Shown: in pieces, positions 9,316 to 17,710 of the stretch
Layout: each line of letters starts with the position of its first letter
How positions within the stretch are numbered: the stretch's first letter is position 1
DNA from: an uncultured Gammaproteobacteria bacterium
GTDB lineage: Bacteria > Pseudomonadota > Gammaproteobacteria > CAKMZV01
Direction of reading: 5' to 3'
Length of the DNA: 61,215 bases
Assembly (NCBI GenBank): GCA_929200535.1
Contig: CAKMZV010000010.1
Span: forward strand, 1-61,215
Notes under the pieces: model-generated
What the model saw: only the letters and a program-made list of their open reading frames with translations
What the model was told of the DNA's origin: nothing
The model's database searches: none
Made by a program: the position numbers and the translations under genes

Positions 9316-10908
9316 TTAGTAGCTAAGGGTGAAAAGAATATTTTGACTGCTGCCGTCTTCTTCGTTTGGTGAAAGCGATTGAGCATTGTGGGTAAAACCG
9401 AGCTGCCAGTGTTTTCCCGATAGGTTGAGATTAATGGCGTGCGATGATATATCGAGTTCGTTTTTGGTGTTTGAGTTTGTTTCGTAGCGAAAGTAATCCC
9501 ATTTTGCAGTGTATGTGAAGCTGGAAAGTAATTTTTTAAGGTAGTGGGTTATATGGTTTTTAGCGGTAAAAAATTTGGCAATTTCTTTTCCTAATAACCA
9601 TTGGTATTGCGGTTTGATTAGTAGTCCAGTATCAGCACTTGAACTTGCGTAGGAGAGCCTTTCTTGATTGAGGAGTACATCTTGGGATTGTTGACCGTCA
9701 ATTTGTGCGGAAAAAACTCCTCCAATCCAACGAAGGTTGTTAACATAGCTGTAGTTAATGGAGATTTTATTAAGTTGAAACTGGCGTTTAGGGGTGAGGT
9801 TTGTTGTGACAGAGCTGTCTTTATCTGCATCAAACCAGTCTGTACCGCGGCGGTGTGTTAGTTTCCAGGTGAGGTTTTGAGGAGAAAAATAAAGGTTGTG
9901 TTCAAGCCCTATTTCAGCCGCTGAGTTTTTATGGCTGCTTACTTCAGATAATGTTTGATTTATATGCACTGTGTTAATTCGATGATCTGCTCCAGTGTGC
10001 ATATATAGGCGAGTGCGGGTATTGCGGTGGAGCGTTTTCTTAATGAGTAGAGTGCTGTGTTCGGTGTCATTTTCAATGAGGAAAGGGGTGTTGGCTGTTC
10101 CTGATTTTGATGCGGAAATTGTGCGGGAGTGATTGATTTTACTTTCAAAGGAGCGATAAGGGATGGTGAGTGAGGCTTGGTTGTTAATGCTATGGTTTTC
10201 TGCTGTATCGGGTGAGTTGATTTGACGTGAGAAAGACCAGCCATCATTTATGCCTAGTAATTGGTTAAGGTTTCCCTGAATTAATAGTGAATCGTTACTA
10301 TTTTGCAGTAGACCGTGAGTGTAGGTTTGGCTAAGTGATATTGCTTTTAATATGCCGTGTTTGGTGTGGATATTCGAGTAACCCACTCGGTCTGTTGGGA
10401 TAATATCTAAAGTTGTTTGGCGTAGTGATAGGGCTTTTAGTTTTTCAATGCGATCATCAAGTTGGTGGATTTTGAGAGGCTTGCCTTCTAAGTCCTTAAG
10501 CATCCAATATAGATGGTTGGATTTTCCTTCTGGAATAGGGTTTCCTTCTTGGTCAAAAAATAGAAATTTGTTTAAGATTCCATCTGTAACAATAATGGTA
10601 AGTAGCCCATTAGAACTAATATCTTGTGGTAGTTTTATGGTTGCTTTACTTGTGATATAACCTTCCTTGAGTAAGTAGCCGTTGAGGTAGTGGATTAATT
10701 TTAAAATCTTTTTTGTATCAATACATTGAGTATTTTCCCAGTGTTTATTTATGATCGGAATTAATTCTTCTCTTAGGGATGTGCCAACTATATCTATTGA
10801 ACTTATTTTTAGACAATTCGTGTGATAAGTTGCAAATGATTGAGGGGCTAGCATAGTGAGTGGTAAATACAATGAGAATACTCTGATGGTTATTAAGAGC
10901 TTGTTCAA
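9316..10908 (-). CDS. TpsB outer-membrane transporter (FhaC/ShlB/HecB family)
   Basis: The 530-residue protein has a signal peptide (cleavage near SFAT, about residue 27). Next come a POTRA-like region (about 35-170, with INKHW, GYITSKATIKLPQ and the GxLxIxVxDG-like LLTIIVTDG) and a C-terminal beta-barrel ending in aromatic Tyr, as expected for Omp85-superfamily proteins. It should translocate the downstream TpsA across the outer membrane. It precedes tpsA by 23 bp. One oddity: the conserved VRG(Y/F) motif of barrel loop L6 is not visible where expected, just after the ERLSY segment near residue 416, and the protein is shorter than the usual 550-580. It is either divergent or impaired. The family assignment is firm because of the POTRA features and context. 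Confidence 0.88.
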   Translation of the reverse strand: MNKLLITIRVFSLYLPLTMLAPQSFATYHTNCLKISSIDIVGTSLREELIPIINKHWENTQCIDTKKILKLIHYLNGYLLKEGYITSKATIKLPQDISSNGLLTIIVTDGILNKFLFFDQEGNPIPEGKSNHLYWMLKDLEGKPLKIHQLDDRIEKLKALSLRQTTLDIIPTDRVGYSNIHTKHGILKAISLSQTYTHGLLQNSNDSLLIQGNLNQLLGINDGWSFSRQINSPDTAENHSINNQASLTIPYRSFESKINHSRTISASKSGTANTPFLIENDTEHSTLLIKKTLHRNTRTRLYMHTGADHRINTVHINQTLSEVSSHKNSAAEIGLEHNLYFSPQNLTWKLTHRRGTDWFDADKDSSVTTNLTPKRQFQLNKISINYSYVNNLRWIGGVFSAQIDGQQSQDVLLNQERLSYASSSADTGLLIKPQYQWLLGKEIAKFFTAKNHITHYLKKLLSSFTYTAKWDYFRYETNSNTKNELDISSHAINLNLSGKHWQLGFTHNAQSLSPNEEDGSSQNILFTLSY

Positions 10909-10981
10909 AAATTTTTGATTTAAGGGTTATAAGTTTTATAAAAAATTGTATTTTTTATGTTGATTTTTTTAAGAGATTATA

Positions 10982-11908
10982 TTATTTTGTATTGCTTGTC
11001 CAATGTTTTTTCTGCCAACTCTGTGCTTTTTTTTGAGCGTTAGTAAGTTGTACTCGACTCATCTGTTGTGATAGTTGGGCAAGTTTTCTTTGGGCTTGTA
11101 CAGCTCCTTGACTGGAGGCTAAGTTGTAGAATTGATGGGCGGTGATAAGGTCCTTTTTGTTGCCAAGCCCTTCTTCATTAATTTTGGCATAGGCAATTAA
11201 TGCTGGAATAATACGTTTTTTTGAAGCGGCAAGATACCATTGTTTTGCTTTTTTAGTATCTTTTGAAACTCCAAGCCCTGAAAAATAAGAGTTTGCTAAG
11301 CTGAACTGAGCAGGTCCATAGTCAAGCAGAGCTGCTTTTTTGAATAGTTGATGGGCTTTGGATCGATTTATAGGGAAGAACTTACCATTAAAGAGTAGGT
11401 TAGCGTATAAGGTCATTGCTTCTGGGTTTTTGTCAAGGATAGCTTTTTCAAAATATTGTTGTGATTTTTTAAAATCTTGTAAAACGCCTACACCTTCGAT
11501 ATAGTTCATTGCACAGTATTGATAGGCTTTTATGTAGTTACCTATGCAAGCATTTTGATAGAGAGAGGCAATTTGTATAGGGGGTATATTGTTTGCAAAT
11601 TCAGGTGATGAATAGGCTTGAGCAAGTAAGTAATAACGCTTAGGTGTGTTTGTTAGTGAGTTGTTAGTGAGTATTGTTAGTGCTTTTTTTGTTTCGCCTT
11701 TTTTTAATAACTTTTCTGCTTTATTAAGTTGTGTTGAGGAGGTGGGATTTGCGGGGCTTCCTTGTTCGCTAAGAGGTCTATTTTCTGCATAAATATTGGT
11801 TATCAAACAGGAGAGTAAAAGTGCCGTAACACAGTGTATTCTTTGATGGGTTGTAAGCAGTTTTTTTTCTGTTTTAGTTTGAGTGCATTGGCAGTGGCTT
11901 TTAGACAT
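10982..11908 (-). CDS. Sel1-repeat (tetratricopeptide-like) secreted protein
   Basis: The 308-residue protein has a long charged N-terminus followed by a hydrophobic segment (about residues 27-42, ending YAEN), consistent with a signal peptide or anchor. Several Sel1-like repeats follow, visible as A-x-Y-x2-A/G-N-Y-I/F-x-G-x-G patterns (CAMNYIEGVGV, ANSYFSGLGV, AKINEEGLG) with intervening AxxLFxKAA helices. Sel1 repeats form alpha-solenoids for protein-protein contacts. It is the first gene of a probable operon with tpsB (73 bp downstream) and tpsA. A link to the exoprotein's secretion or regulation is suggested only by position. Confidence 0.8.
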   Translation of the reverse strand: MSKSHCQCTQTKTEKKLLTTHQRIHCVTALLLSCLITNIYAENRPLSEQGSPANPTSSTQLNKAEKLLKKGETKKALTILTNNSLTNTPKRYYLLAQAYSSPEFANNIPPIQIASLYQNACIGNYIKAYQYCAMNYIEGVGVLQDFKKSQQYFEKAILDKNPEAMTLYANLLFNGKFFPINRSKAHQLFKKAALLDYGPAQFSLANSYFSGLGVSKDTKKAKQWYLAASKKRIIPALIAYAKINEEGLGNKKDLITAHQFYNLASSQGAVQAQRKLAQLSQQMSRVQLTNAQKKAQSWQKKHWTSNTK

Positions 11909-12006
11909 AATGTATTTTTTTATTGTTTTTATTATTTTAGGGTTTAAGGAAATGCTTTATGTGTAATTTTTATCGTCCAATCGTCCAAATGTAGTTTAAT
12001 TCAATC

Positions 12007-12035
12007 ATTATACCACATAAATTTTTTGTAAAAAA
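12007..12035 (-). promoter_or_regulatory. Putative promoter of the Sel1-tpsB-tpsA operon
   Basis: Read on the minus strand, the 133-bp gap before the Sel1 gene contains TGGTATAAT (at 12015-12007), an extended -10 of the sigma-70 type with a perfect TATAAT. The -35 side is only a T-rich stretch, so activity would rest on the extended -10. No other good box is visible in this gap. Confidence 0.4.
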
Positions 12036-12041
12036 TAATTG

Positions 12042-12890
12042 TTATGCAGTCGACTCAGTGCGTTGGCGGATGCTTTCGAAGAGGGCGACTGTGGTGGCGT
12101 GGGAGACGTTTAGGCTTTGGGTTTGTCCCATCATTGGTAGGTAGGCGGTTTGATCGCAGTATTTGAGCGTTTTGGCTCTGAGTCCGCTTCCTTCTGCACC
12201 CATTACAAAGGCGGTGTGTGAGCGTAAATCGAGTGTAAATAGGTTGTGGGTTGTGGGAGGTGTAGGAGGTGTCGGCTGTTCTGTGTTTTGTTCTGTATTT
12301 TGTTCTTCGGGTGAGTCTAAGGCGATGCACCATATCCCTGCTTTTTGCAGGTGCGATATGGCTCGTGCGATATTGCTTACTTGATAAATGTTGATTAGTT
12401 CAGCGGCTCCGCTGGCAATTTTTCTGACAGTTTGATTGAGGGGGGCGCTGTGGTGATTGAGCATAATAACCCCATCACAATCACAAGATTCTGCATTGCG
12501 TAGAATGGCACCAAAGTTTTGAGGGTCTTGAATGCCGTCAAGAATAATCCATAGTTGTGGTTGTTTTGGTTGTTGTGGATTTTCGATTATTTTTTGGCAG
12601 TGTTTTTGTAGTTGTGTTTCTGTAAGAGGTTGGTTGGGTTTGGCGATGATAATAATCCCTTGGTGGACCGTTTTTTCATTTTGTTGTGTATTAGTATTAG
12701 TATTAGTAAGGTGGTTAAGACGTTTGGCGGTTTCATAGTGAGTTTGAATGCCGAGAGATTGGGCGAGGGTTTGAATTTTTTGTAGGCGTGGGTTGGTGGT
12801 GTTTTGTAGAGTGTGTAGAGCGTAAATATCTTGGGGGCGCTTTTTTATAACTGCTTCGCTGGCGTGGATGCCGTAGATAGTAATTTGCAT
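12042..12890 (-). CDS. rlmB: 23S rRNA (guanosine-2'-O-)-methyltransferase RlmB
   Basis: The 282-residue SpoU/TrmH-family enzyme has an N-terminal substrate-binding domain beginning ITIYGIHASEAV. The SPOUT motifs follow: QDPQNFGAILRNAESCDCDGV (motif 1 region), GAEGSGLR (motif 2) and SLNVSHATTVALFE (motif 3), which build the knotted S-adenosylmethionine site. It methylates the ribose of G2251 (E. coli numbering) in 23S rRNA. Its start codon directly follows the rnr stop codon, and rnr-rlmB is a common operon. The family's linker here carries an unusual low-complexity insert (EQNTEQNTEQ then a Thr/Pro run, about residues 200-216), and a TNTNT stretch sits in the N-terminal domain. Confidence 0.95.
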   Translation of the reverse strand: MQITIYGIHASEAVIKKRPQDIYALHTLQNTTNPRLQKIQTLAQSLGIQTHYETAKRLNHLTNTNTNTQQNEKTVHQGIIIIAKPNQPLTETQLQKHCQKIIENPQQPKQPQLWIILDGIQDPQNFGAILRNAESCDCDGVIMLNHHSAPLNQTVRKIASGAAELINIYQVSNIARAISHLQKAGIWCIALDSPEEQNTEQNTEQPTPPTPPTTHNLFTLDLRSHTAFVMGAEGSGLRAKTLKYCDQTAYLPMMGQTQSLNVSHATTVALFESIRQRTESTA

Positions 12891-15104
12891 TTATGTTTTT
12901 TGTTTGTTTGGGTTGTCGCTATTAGAGGTGGCTTTTTCTAAATAAATTCTTCTATCTTCAATGCTAACTCGTGAGATGCGGACGCAAATTCTTTCGCCTA
13001 CGGTGTAGGATTTTTGGCTGTTTTCGCCGATTAGGCGGTGATGAATTTCATCATAGACAAAGTATTCTTTTCCTAAGGATGAGATGTGGAGTAGTCCTTC
13101 GGTGTAGATGGTGTCTAAATCAACAAATAGCCCGAAGCTGACGACGCTACTTATGGTGCCTTCAAAGGTGTCGTTGATGTGGCGGCTGGCGTATTCACAT
13201 TTTAGTCTTTCTGCAACTTCTCGGGTGGCTTCATCGGCTCGCCTTTCGGTTTGTGAAAGGTGGTCGGCAAGTTGTTTCATTTGAGCGATTTTCCCTTCGG
13301 TGTGGTTTTCTTGTTGTGGTTTTAGGGTGTCTTTAATGGCTCGATGGACAAGGAGGTCTGGGTAGCGGCGGATGGGGGAGGTGAAGTGGGTGTAGGAGGG
13401 GTAGTTTAAGCCGAAGTGTCCGATGTTTTCTAAGCTGTATTTGGCTTGTTTAAAGGAGCGTAGGACGGCTGTTTGGATAATGTGTTTGTAGGGTTTTTTC
13501 TTGGCTTGTTTGAGTATTTTAGAGAGTTCAGTAGTGGATAGGTTGGCATTTTTGCTGAATTTTATATCGAGATCGTCGAGTAGTTCACGTAGGGCTTGTA
13601 TTTTTTCTGGTTTGGGTTGGTCGTGGATGCGGTAGAGGAATGTTTTGTTGTGTTGTTGTAAAAAACGCGCCGCACAGACGTTTGCCATTAGCATACATTC
13701 TTCAATAAGGCAGTGCGATAGTTTGCGTTTTTGTAGTTTGATTTTTTTGATTTTTCCTTTGGCTGAAATGCTAAATTCAATGTTGTTGGTTTCTATATCT
13801 ATGGCTCCGCGTGCTTGTCTTGATTTTTTTTGGATGGCATAGAGGGCGTTTAAATTAAGTAGCGATTTTTTTAATTTATTGGGGAGTTCTTGCCAATTTT
13901 TATGGTTTTTATTTTTGAGTAAGGTGTTTACTTTTTTGTAGGTTAGGCGAGCGTTTGATTTAATGATGCTGGTGTAGAAGTGGGTGCTTTTGATGTTGCC
14001 ATTTTTATCAATAATCATTTCACAGCTTAAGCAGAAGCGGCTAACTTTGGGGTTGAGGGAGCAGAGCCCGTTTGAGAGTTCTTCGGGCAGCATCGGGATG
14101 ACGGTGCCGGGGAAGTAAACGGAGTTTCCACGCTTTTGTGCTTCTTGGTCTAAGGGGTCGTTGGGTTTTATGTAGTGGGATACGTCGGCAATGGATACAA
14201 TGAGTTTCCAAGATTCATCAGCAAGGGATTCGCAATAGACTGCGTCGTCAAAGTCTTTTGCATCTTTGCCATCAATTGTGCAGAAGGGGAGGGCGCGTAA
14301 ATCTTTTCTGCCTTGTTTTATTTCATCTTGACATTCGGGTTGGGAAATTCGTTTGCGATAGGTTTTGGTGTGTTTGAGGTGGGCTTTGCTCCATTCATAG
14401 GGTAGTTGATAGGATTTTATGGCGAGGAGGACGTCGATGTTTTTTGCCTTGCTTGGGTTGATGATTTCAGAGATTTCTCCCATCGGGGCAGATTTAAGGG
14501 TCGGTTGGTGCGTTATATCTACGCAAACATAGTCACTGGTTTGCTTTTTTGGTGGGTTGATAATAACAACATCAGGTTGTTTTTTGTTAAGGGGACGTAG
14601 GAAAGTTACATTTCCTTCGGTGTAAATTTTGCCAACAACAGAGTGGGTGTTGTGTTGCAGTACTTGGTCGATAATTACTTCGGCTTTGCCCGTTTTGGAT
14701 TGTGAGACTACTTTAACGAGTACATCATCACCATGTATTACTTTGTTCATTTCACGGGCTGAACAAAATAGTTTTTCTTTTGTTTCACTGCTGATAATAA
14801 ATCCATATCCACCGGGATGTCCAACAACTTTGCCTTTGAGGGTGGGTAGGGTGTTGGCGATTTTGTATTGTTTTTTCTTAGTCTGGACTATATCACCATC
14901 ACGAAGCATCGCTTTAACTCGATTTTTAAAGCCCTCTTGATGTTTAGGCAATACGCCAATAACGTCAATAAGTTCTTTGATTTTAAGGAGTTCTTTTGAT
15001 TGAGTGATGACTTGTTTAATGTATTCTCTGCTTGGAACTGGCTCTTTATAAGAGGCTGCCTCTTGGTTTGCGTTTGGGTCGGAGGGGTAGTTGTTTTTGG
15101 TCAT
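12891..15104 (-). CDS. rnr: Exoribonuclease R
   Basis: The 737-residue RNase II-superfamily 3'-5' exoribonuclease degrades structured RNA. Cold-shock-type OB folds lie in the N-terminal third (for example GHPGGYGFI). The RNB catalytic domain shows TIDGKDAKDFDDAVY, with the metal-binding aspartates, and FTSPIRRYPDLLVHR. A C-terminal S1 domain (GTISSVVSFGLFVDL) follows. It is shorter than the 813-residue E. coli protein, mainly in the basic tail. Its ATG overlaps the TGA of the upstream ubiI-like gene (ATGA), so expression is probably coupled to the ubiquinone genes. Confidence 0.95.
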   Translation of the reverse strand: MTKNNYPSDPNANQEAASYKEPVPSREYIKQVITQSKELLKIKELIDVIGVLPKHQEGFKNRVKAMLRDGDIVQTKKKQYKIANTLPTLKGKVVGHPGGYGFIISSETKEKLFCSAREMNKVIHGDDVLVKVVSQSKTGKAEVIIDQVLQHNTHSVVGKIYTEGNVTFLRPLNKKQPDVVIINPPKKQTSDYVCVDITHQPTLKSAPMGEISEIINPSKAKNIDVLLAIKSYQLPYEWSKAHLKHTKTYRKRISQPECQDEIKQGRKDLRALPFCTIDGKDAKDFDDAVYCESLADESWKLIVSIADVSHYIKPNDPLDQEAQKRGNSVYFPGTVIPMLPEELSNGLCSLNPKVSRFCLSCEMIIDKNGNIKSTHFYTSIIKSNARLTYKKVNTLLKNKNHKNWQELPNKLKKSLLNLNALYAIQKKSRQARGAIDIETNNIEFSISAKGKIKKIKLQKRKLSHCLIEECMLMANVCAARFLQQHNKTFLYRIHDQPKPEKIQALRELLDDLDIKFSKNANLSTTELSKILKQAKKKPYKHIIQTAVLRSFKQAKYSLENIGHFGLNYPSYTHFTSPIRRYPDLLVHRAIKDTLKPQQENHTEGKIAQMKQLADHLSQTERRADEATREVAERLKCEYASRHINDTFEGTISSVVSFGLFVDLDTIYTEGLLHISSLGKEYFVYDEIHHRLIGENSQKSYTVGERICVRISRVSIEDRRIYLEKATSNSDNPNKQKT

Positions 15105-16354
15105 TGAGTAGGTATATTAATCTGTTTAATTTTATTAGGTAAATGAGTATGATAACCCATTGCAGTATCAGCAAGGAGGTTTTTTCCAAAAGAAAGTTTA
15201 TTTAAGTGTTTTAGTACGGATGGGCGAATGTCGGTAATGGCTGAATTTTGAAAGAGAAAATTGATGGTGTCCATCCCTGTTTGTAGTAGTTTGTATTCAC
15301 TGCGTTTTCGGGCATATTTTCGTAATATTAAAGGTTCGTTGATGGCGAGTTTATGGTCGTAGGCGTAGCCCATTATTTCTGTAAGCACAGAGGCATCACA
15401 TAAACCAAGATTAACTCCTTGCCCTGCCATAGGGTGAATGGTGCGTACCGCATCGCCAATAAGGAGTAGGTTTTCATTATAAAGGGTGTTTGCATCTGAG
15501 CGAATAATGGGGAATGCGTTAATTTCGTTTATCTCAGAAATTTTACCAAGCATTGCTCCAGAGGCTTGGTAAATAGTTTGTTTGTGTTGTTCGGATGTTT
15601 GTTCAAGGATTTTTGTACTTTGGTTTTCATCGACGTACCAGGCGATGGAGCAGGAGCCGTCGGCAAGTGGTAGAAAGGCAAATGCTAAGCCGTTATGATA
15701 ACGTTGCCAAGCGGTGTGTTGGTGAGGTTTTTCGGTGCGAACGTTGCCAACAATGCAGTGTTGATGATAGGGCTTTTGGGTACAGAGAATGCCACTCCAT
15801 TGGCGAATGGTGGATTTGGCTCCGTCGGCTCCAATAAGTAGTTTGCTTTGTATTTTTGTTGCTGAGGGGGAGTCGGCTGTGTTTATGGTCATTTCCATCC
15901 CTTGTTGGGCTGGTAATTTTTTAATTTTTTGCCATTCGCCAGTAATGATTTTACACGAGCTTTTGGCGAGTAGTCGCCAGCAAATATTTTGGATATGATT
16001 ATTTTCTATAATCCACGCAAGGTGTTGTTCGGGGTGTTGTTGGTTAAAGTGTAAGGAATGTTCCAGGTCTTTTTCCCATACTTGCATTGTATGTACTGGC
16101 TGAATGCGTTGCTCTAAAAGTTCTTGCCATACGCCAATTTGTTGTAAGAAATTTCTGACTACGGGAATAATGGCACTCACTCTAAGAGCATAGGGTCCAG
16201 TAGCGCCAAAGGGTTCAACGCTGGGTGGTGTTTTTTCAATTAAGGCAACCGAGAAGCCGATTTTTGCAAGCGATAGGGCAGTGGCAGCACCAATGATATT
16301 GCCACCAACAATGGTAATGTCAACGGTTTGAGTTTTGTTGTTTACGTTTGTCAT
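15101..16354 (-). CDS. ubiI: UbiI-like FAD-dependent ubiquinone hydroxylase (VisC family)
   Basis: The 417-residue FAD monooxygenase opens with a dinucleotide-binding motif (VGGNIIGAATALSLA, slightly altered from GxGxxG). It has the family pattern ALRVSAI near residue 57, LLIGADGAKSTIRQW for FAD/NADPH contacts, and GDAVRTIHPMAGQGVNLGL near the end. ALRVSAI and MQVWEKD resemble the UbiI/UbiF branch, and its place directly after ubiH matches E. coli visC/ubiI. The enzyme would hydroxylate the polyprenyl-phenol ring (C5 for UbiI). It overlaps ubiH by 4 bp. The branch within UbiI/UbiF/UbiM is not settled by sequence alone. Confidence 0.85.
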   Translation of the reverse strand: MTNVNNKTQTVDITIVGGNIIGAATALSLAKIGFSVALIEKTPPSVEPFGATGPYALRVSAIIPVVRNFLQQIGVWQELLEQRIQPVHTMQVWEKDLEHSLHFNQQHPEQHLAWIIENNHIQNICWRLLAKSSCKIITGEWQKIKKLPAQQGMEMTINTADSPSATKIQSKLLIGADGAKSTIRQWSGILCTQKPYHQHCIVGNVRTEKPHQHTAWQRYHNGLAFAFLPLADGSCSIAWYVDENQSTKILEQTSEQHKQTIYQASGAMLGKISEINEINAFPIIRSDANTLYNENLLLIGDAVRTIHPMAGQGVNLGLCDASVLTEIMGYAYDHKLAINEPLILRKYARKRSEYKLLQTGMDTINFLFQNSAITDIRPSVLKHLNKLSFGKNLLADTAMGYHTHLPNKIKQINIPTQ

Positions 16355-17667
16355 AGTGCTGATTTTTCTCGTAAAGAGTTGAGGCTTTTAAGAGTTTTCC
16401 AAAACCAAGGTGGGATTGTTTGTACGCCAGATAGGTGATGTAAAAAAGGTCGTCTTAAAGGAGTGGCTTTTTCAAAGCCAATCATCAGTAAGGTTCTTTG
16501 TAGGGTAGCCAGTTTACTGGGGGATGAAAAACGATCTAATAAATCATTCACAAAACGACGAATATTTTCAAGCGATTTTTGTTGGGTGTGAGCAAAACGC
16601 TGTAGGCTTTCTACGGTGCAGTCTGAAAGGGCAATTTGTTGTGCGATATTTTGCGCATCTTGCAAGCCTAAATTCAGCCCCTGTCCAGCGACTGGGTGCA
16701 AGCTGTGAGCTGCATTACCAATTAATAGTACGTTGTGTTTTTGCGTTTTGGTAGCAATGGTTTCTTTCATCGCATAAGTGGAGCGTGGGCTTAGGTGGAG
16801 AAATTGTCCATACTGCTTACCAAATAATTTTTCTAAGGTGGTCGTTAGTTGTTCTTCTGAAAGTTGCTCGTTTTTTAGTGTGTCGGCTTGAGTTTGTAAC
16901 CATACAGCGGAAGAGACATAGCCATTGGTTTCTTTTGTGGAAGATTTTGGGTTGCTAAGATGAGTGGGTAAAAATGCTAAGATGCCGTTGTTTAAAAAAC
17001 GCTCGTGGGCGATATTTTGGTGATGATTTTGATGAGTGATTTTGGTTAAGGTAGCTATTTGCTGATAATCTTTAACCGTAACAGGAAAATCAAAATACTG
17101 GCGAACTTGTGATTGTGTACCATCGGCAGCAATTAGGATTTTTCCTTGAAGAGAAATCGCTTCTTCATTTTTTTTCAGCGTCATACTGACCATAGAATAA
17201 TCATCAGATAATTCAATATGCTCAAAATCAATCCCATCAAATAAAGAGAAACCTTCCCCTTTTGCACATTCAGCAAATAGGCTCTCTTGCATTTTCTTGC
17301 CTAAATCAATAGAATTAACCGTGATGCCAAAATGGCTAAGATGCTCCCTTTCACTCTCCAATAAACAACTACCAAAATGCCCTTGCTGACTGACTCGAAT
17401 TGTTTTAATCGCTTGGGTGCTATCAGAAGAGGGCAAGCAATTAATAGAATTAAGCAAGCGAGAGCTCTCTAAATTCAATGCTAAAGTACGCCCATCAAAG
17501 CTGTTAGTTTGCTGGGTCGGTTTAGTGGGTTTTTCCCGTAAAGTATTTTTTTCAAGCAACGCACAACGCACCCCTTGCTGACTCAGCAACAAAGCTGCAC
17601 TAATCCCAACAGGACCTGCACCAACAATAATGGCATCAAAAAGCATTGGATTAGCTTGAGTATTCAT
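16351..17667 (-). CDS. ubiH: 2-octaprenyl-6-methoxyphenol hydroxylase UbiH
   Basis: The 438-residue FAD-dependent monooxygenase of ubiquinone biosynthesis carries GAGPVGISAALLLSQQG (Rossmann FAD site), DGRTLALNLES and the UbiH-type IRVSQQGHFG segment. It also has LIAADGTQSQVRQ and GNAAHSLHPVAGQGLNLGL. In E. coli ubiH directly follows pepP. Here about 12.6 kb of defence genes lie between the two, so this operon was opened by insertion. The gene begins 43 bp after the res stop codon in the transcription direction. Confidence 0.9.
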   Translation of the reverse strand: MNTQANPMLFDAIIVGAGPVGISAALLLSQQGVRCALLEKNTLREKPTKPTQQTNSFDGRTLALNLESSRLLNSINCLPSSDSTQAIKTIRVSQQGHFGSCLLESEREHLSHFGITVNSIDLGKKMQESLFAECAKGEGFSLFDGIDFEHIELSDDYSMVSMTLKKNEEAISLQGKILIAADGTQSQVRQYFDFPVTVKDYQQIATLTKITHQNHHQNIAHERFLNNGILAFLPTHLSNPKSSTKETNGYVSSAVWLQTQADTLKNEQLSEEQLTTTLEKLFGKQYGQFLHLSPRSTYAMKETIATKTQKHNVLLIGNAAHSLHPVAGQGLNLGLQDAQNIAQQIALSDCTVESLQRFAHTQQKSLENIRRFVNDLLDRFSSPSKLATLQRTLLMIGFEKATPLRRPFLHHLSGVQTIPPWFWKTLKSLNSLREKSAL

Positions 17668-17710
17668 TTTTTAGATTCTTAATTCTTTAAACTTTGAAGC
17701 GATAGATTGC

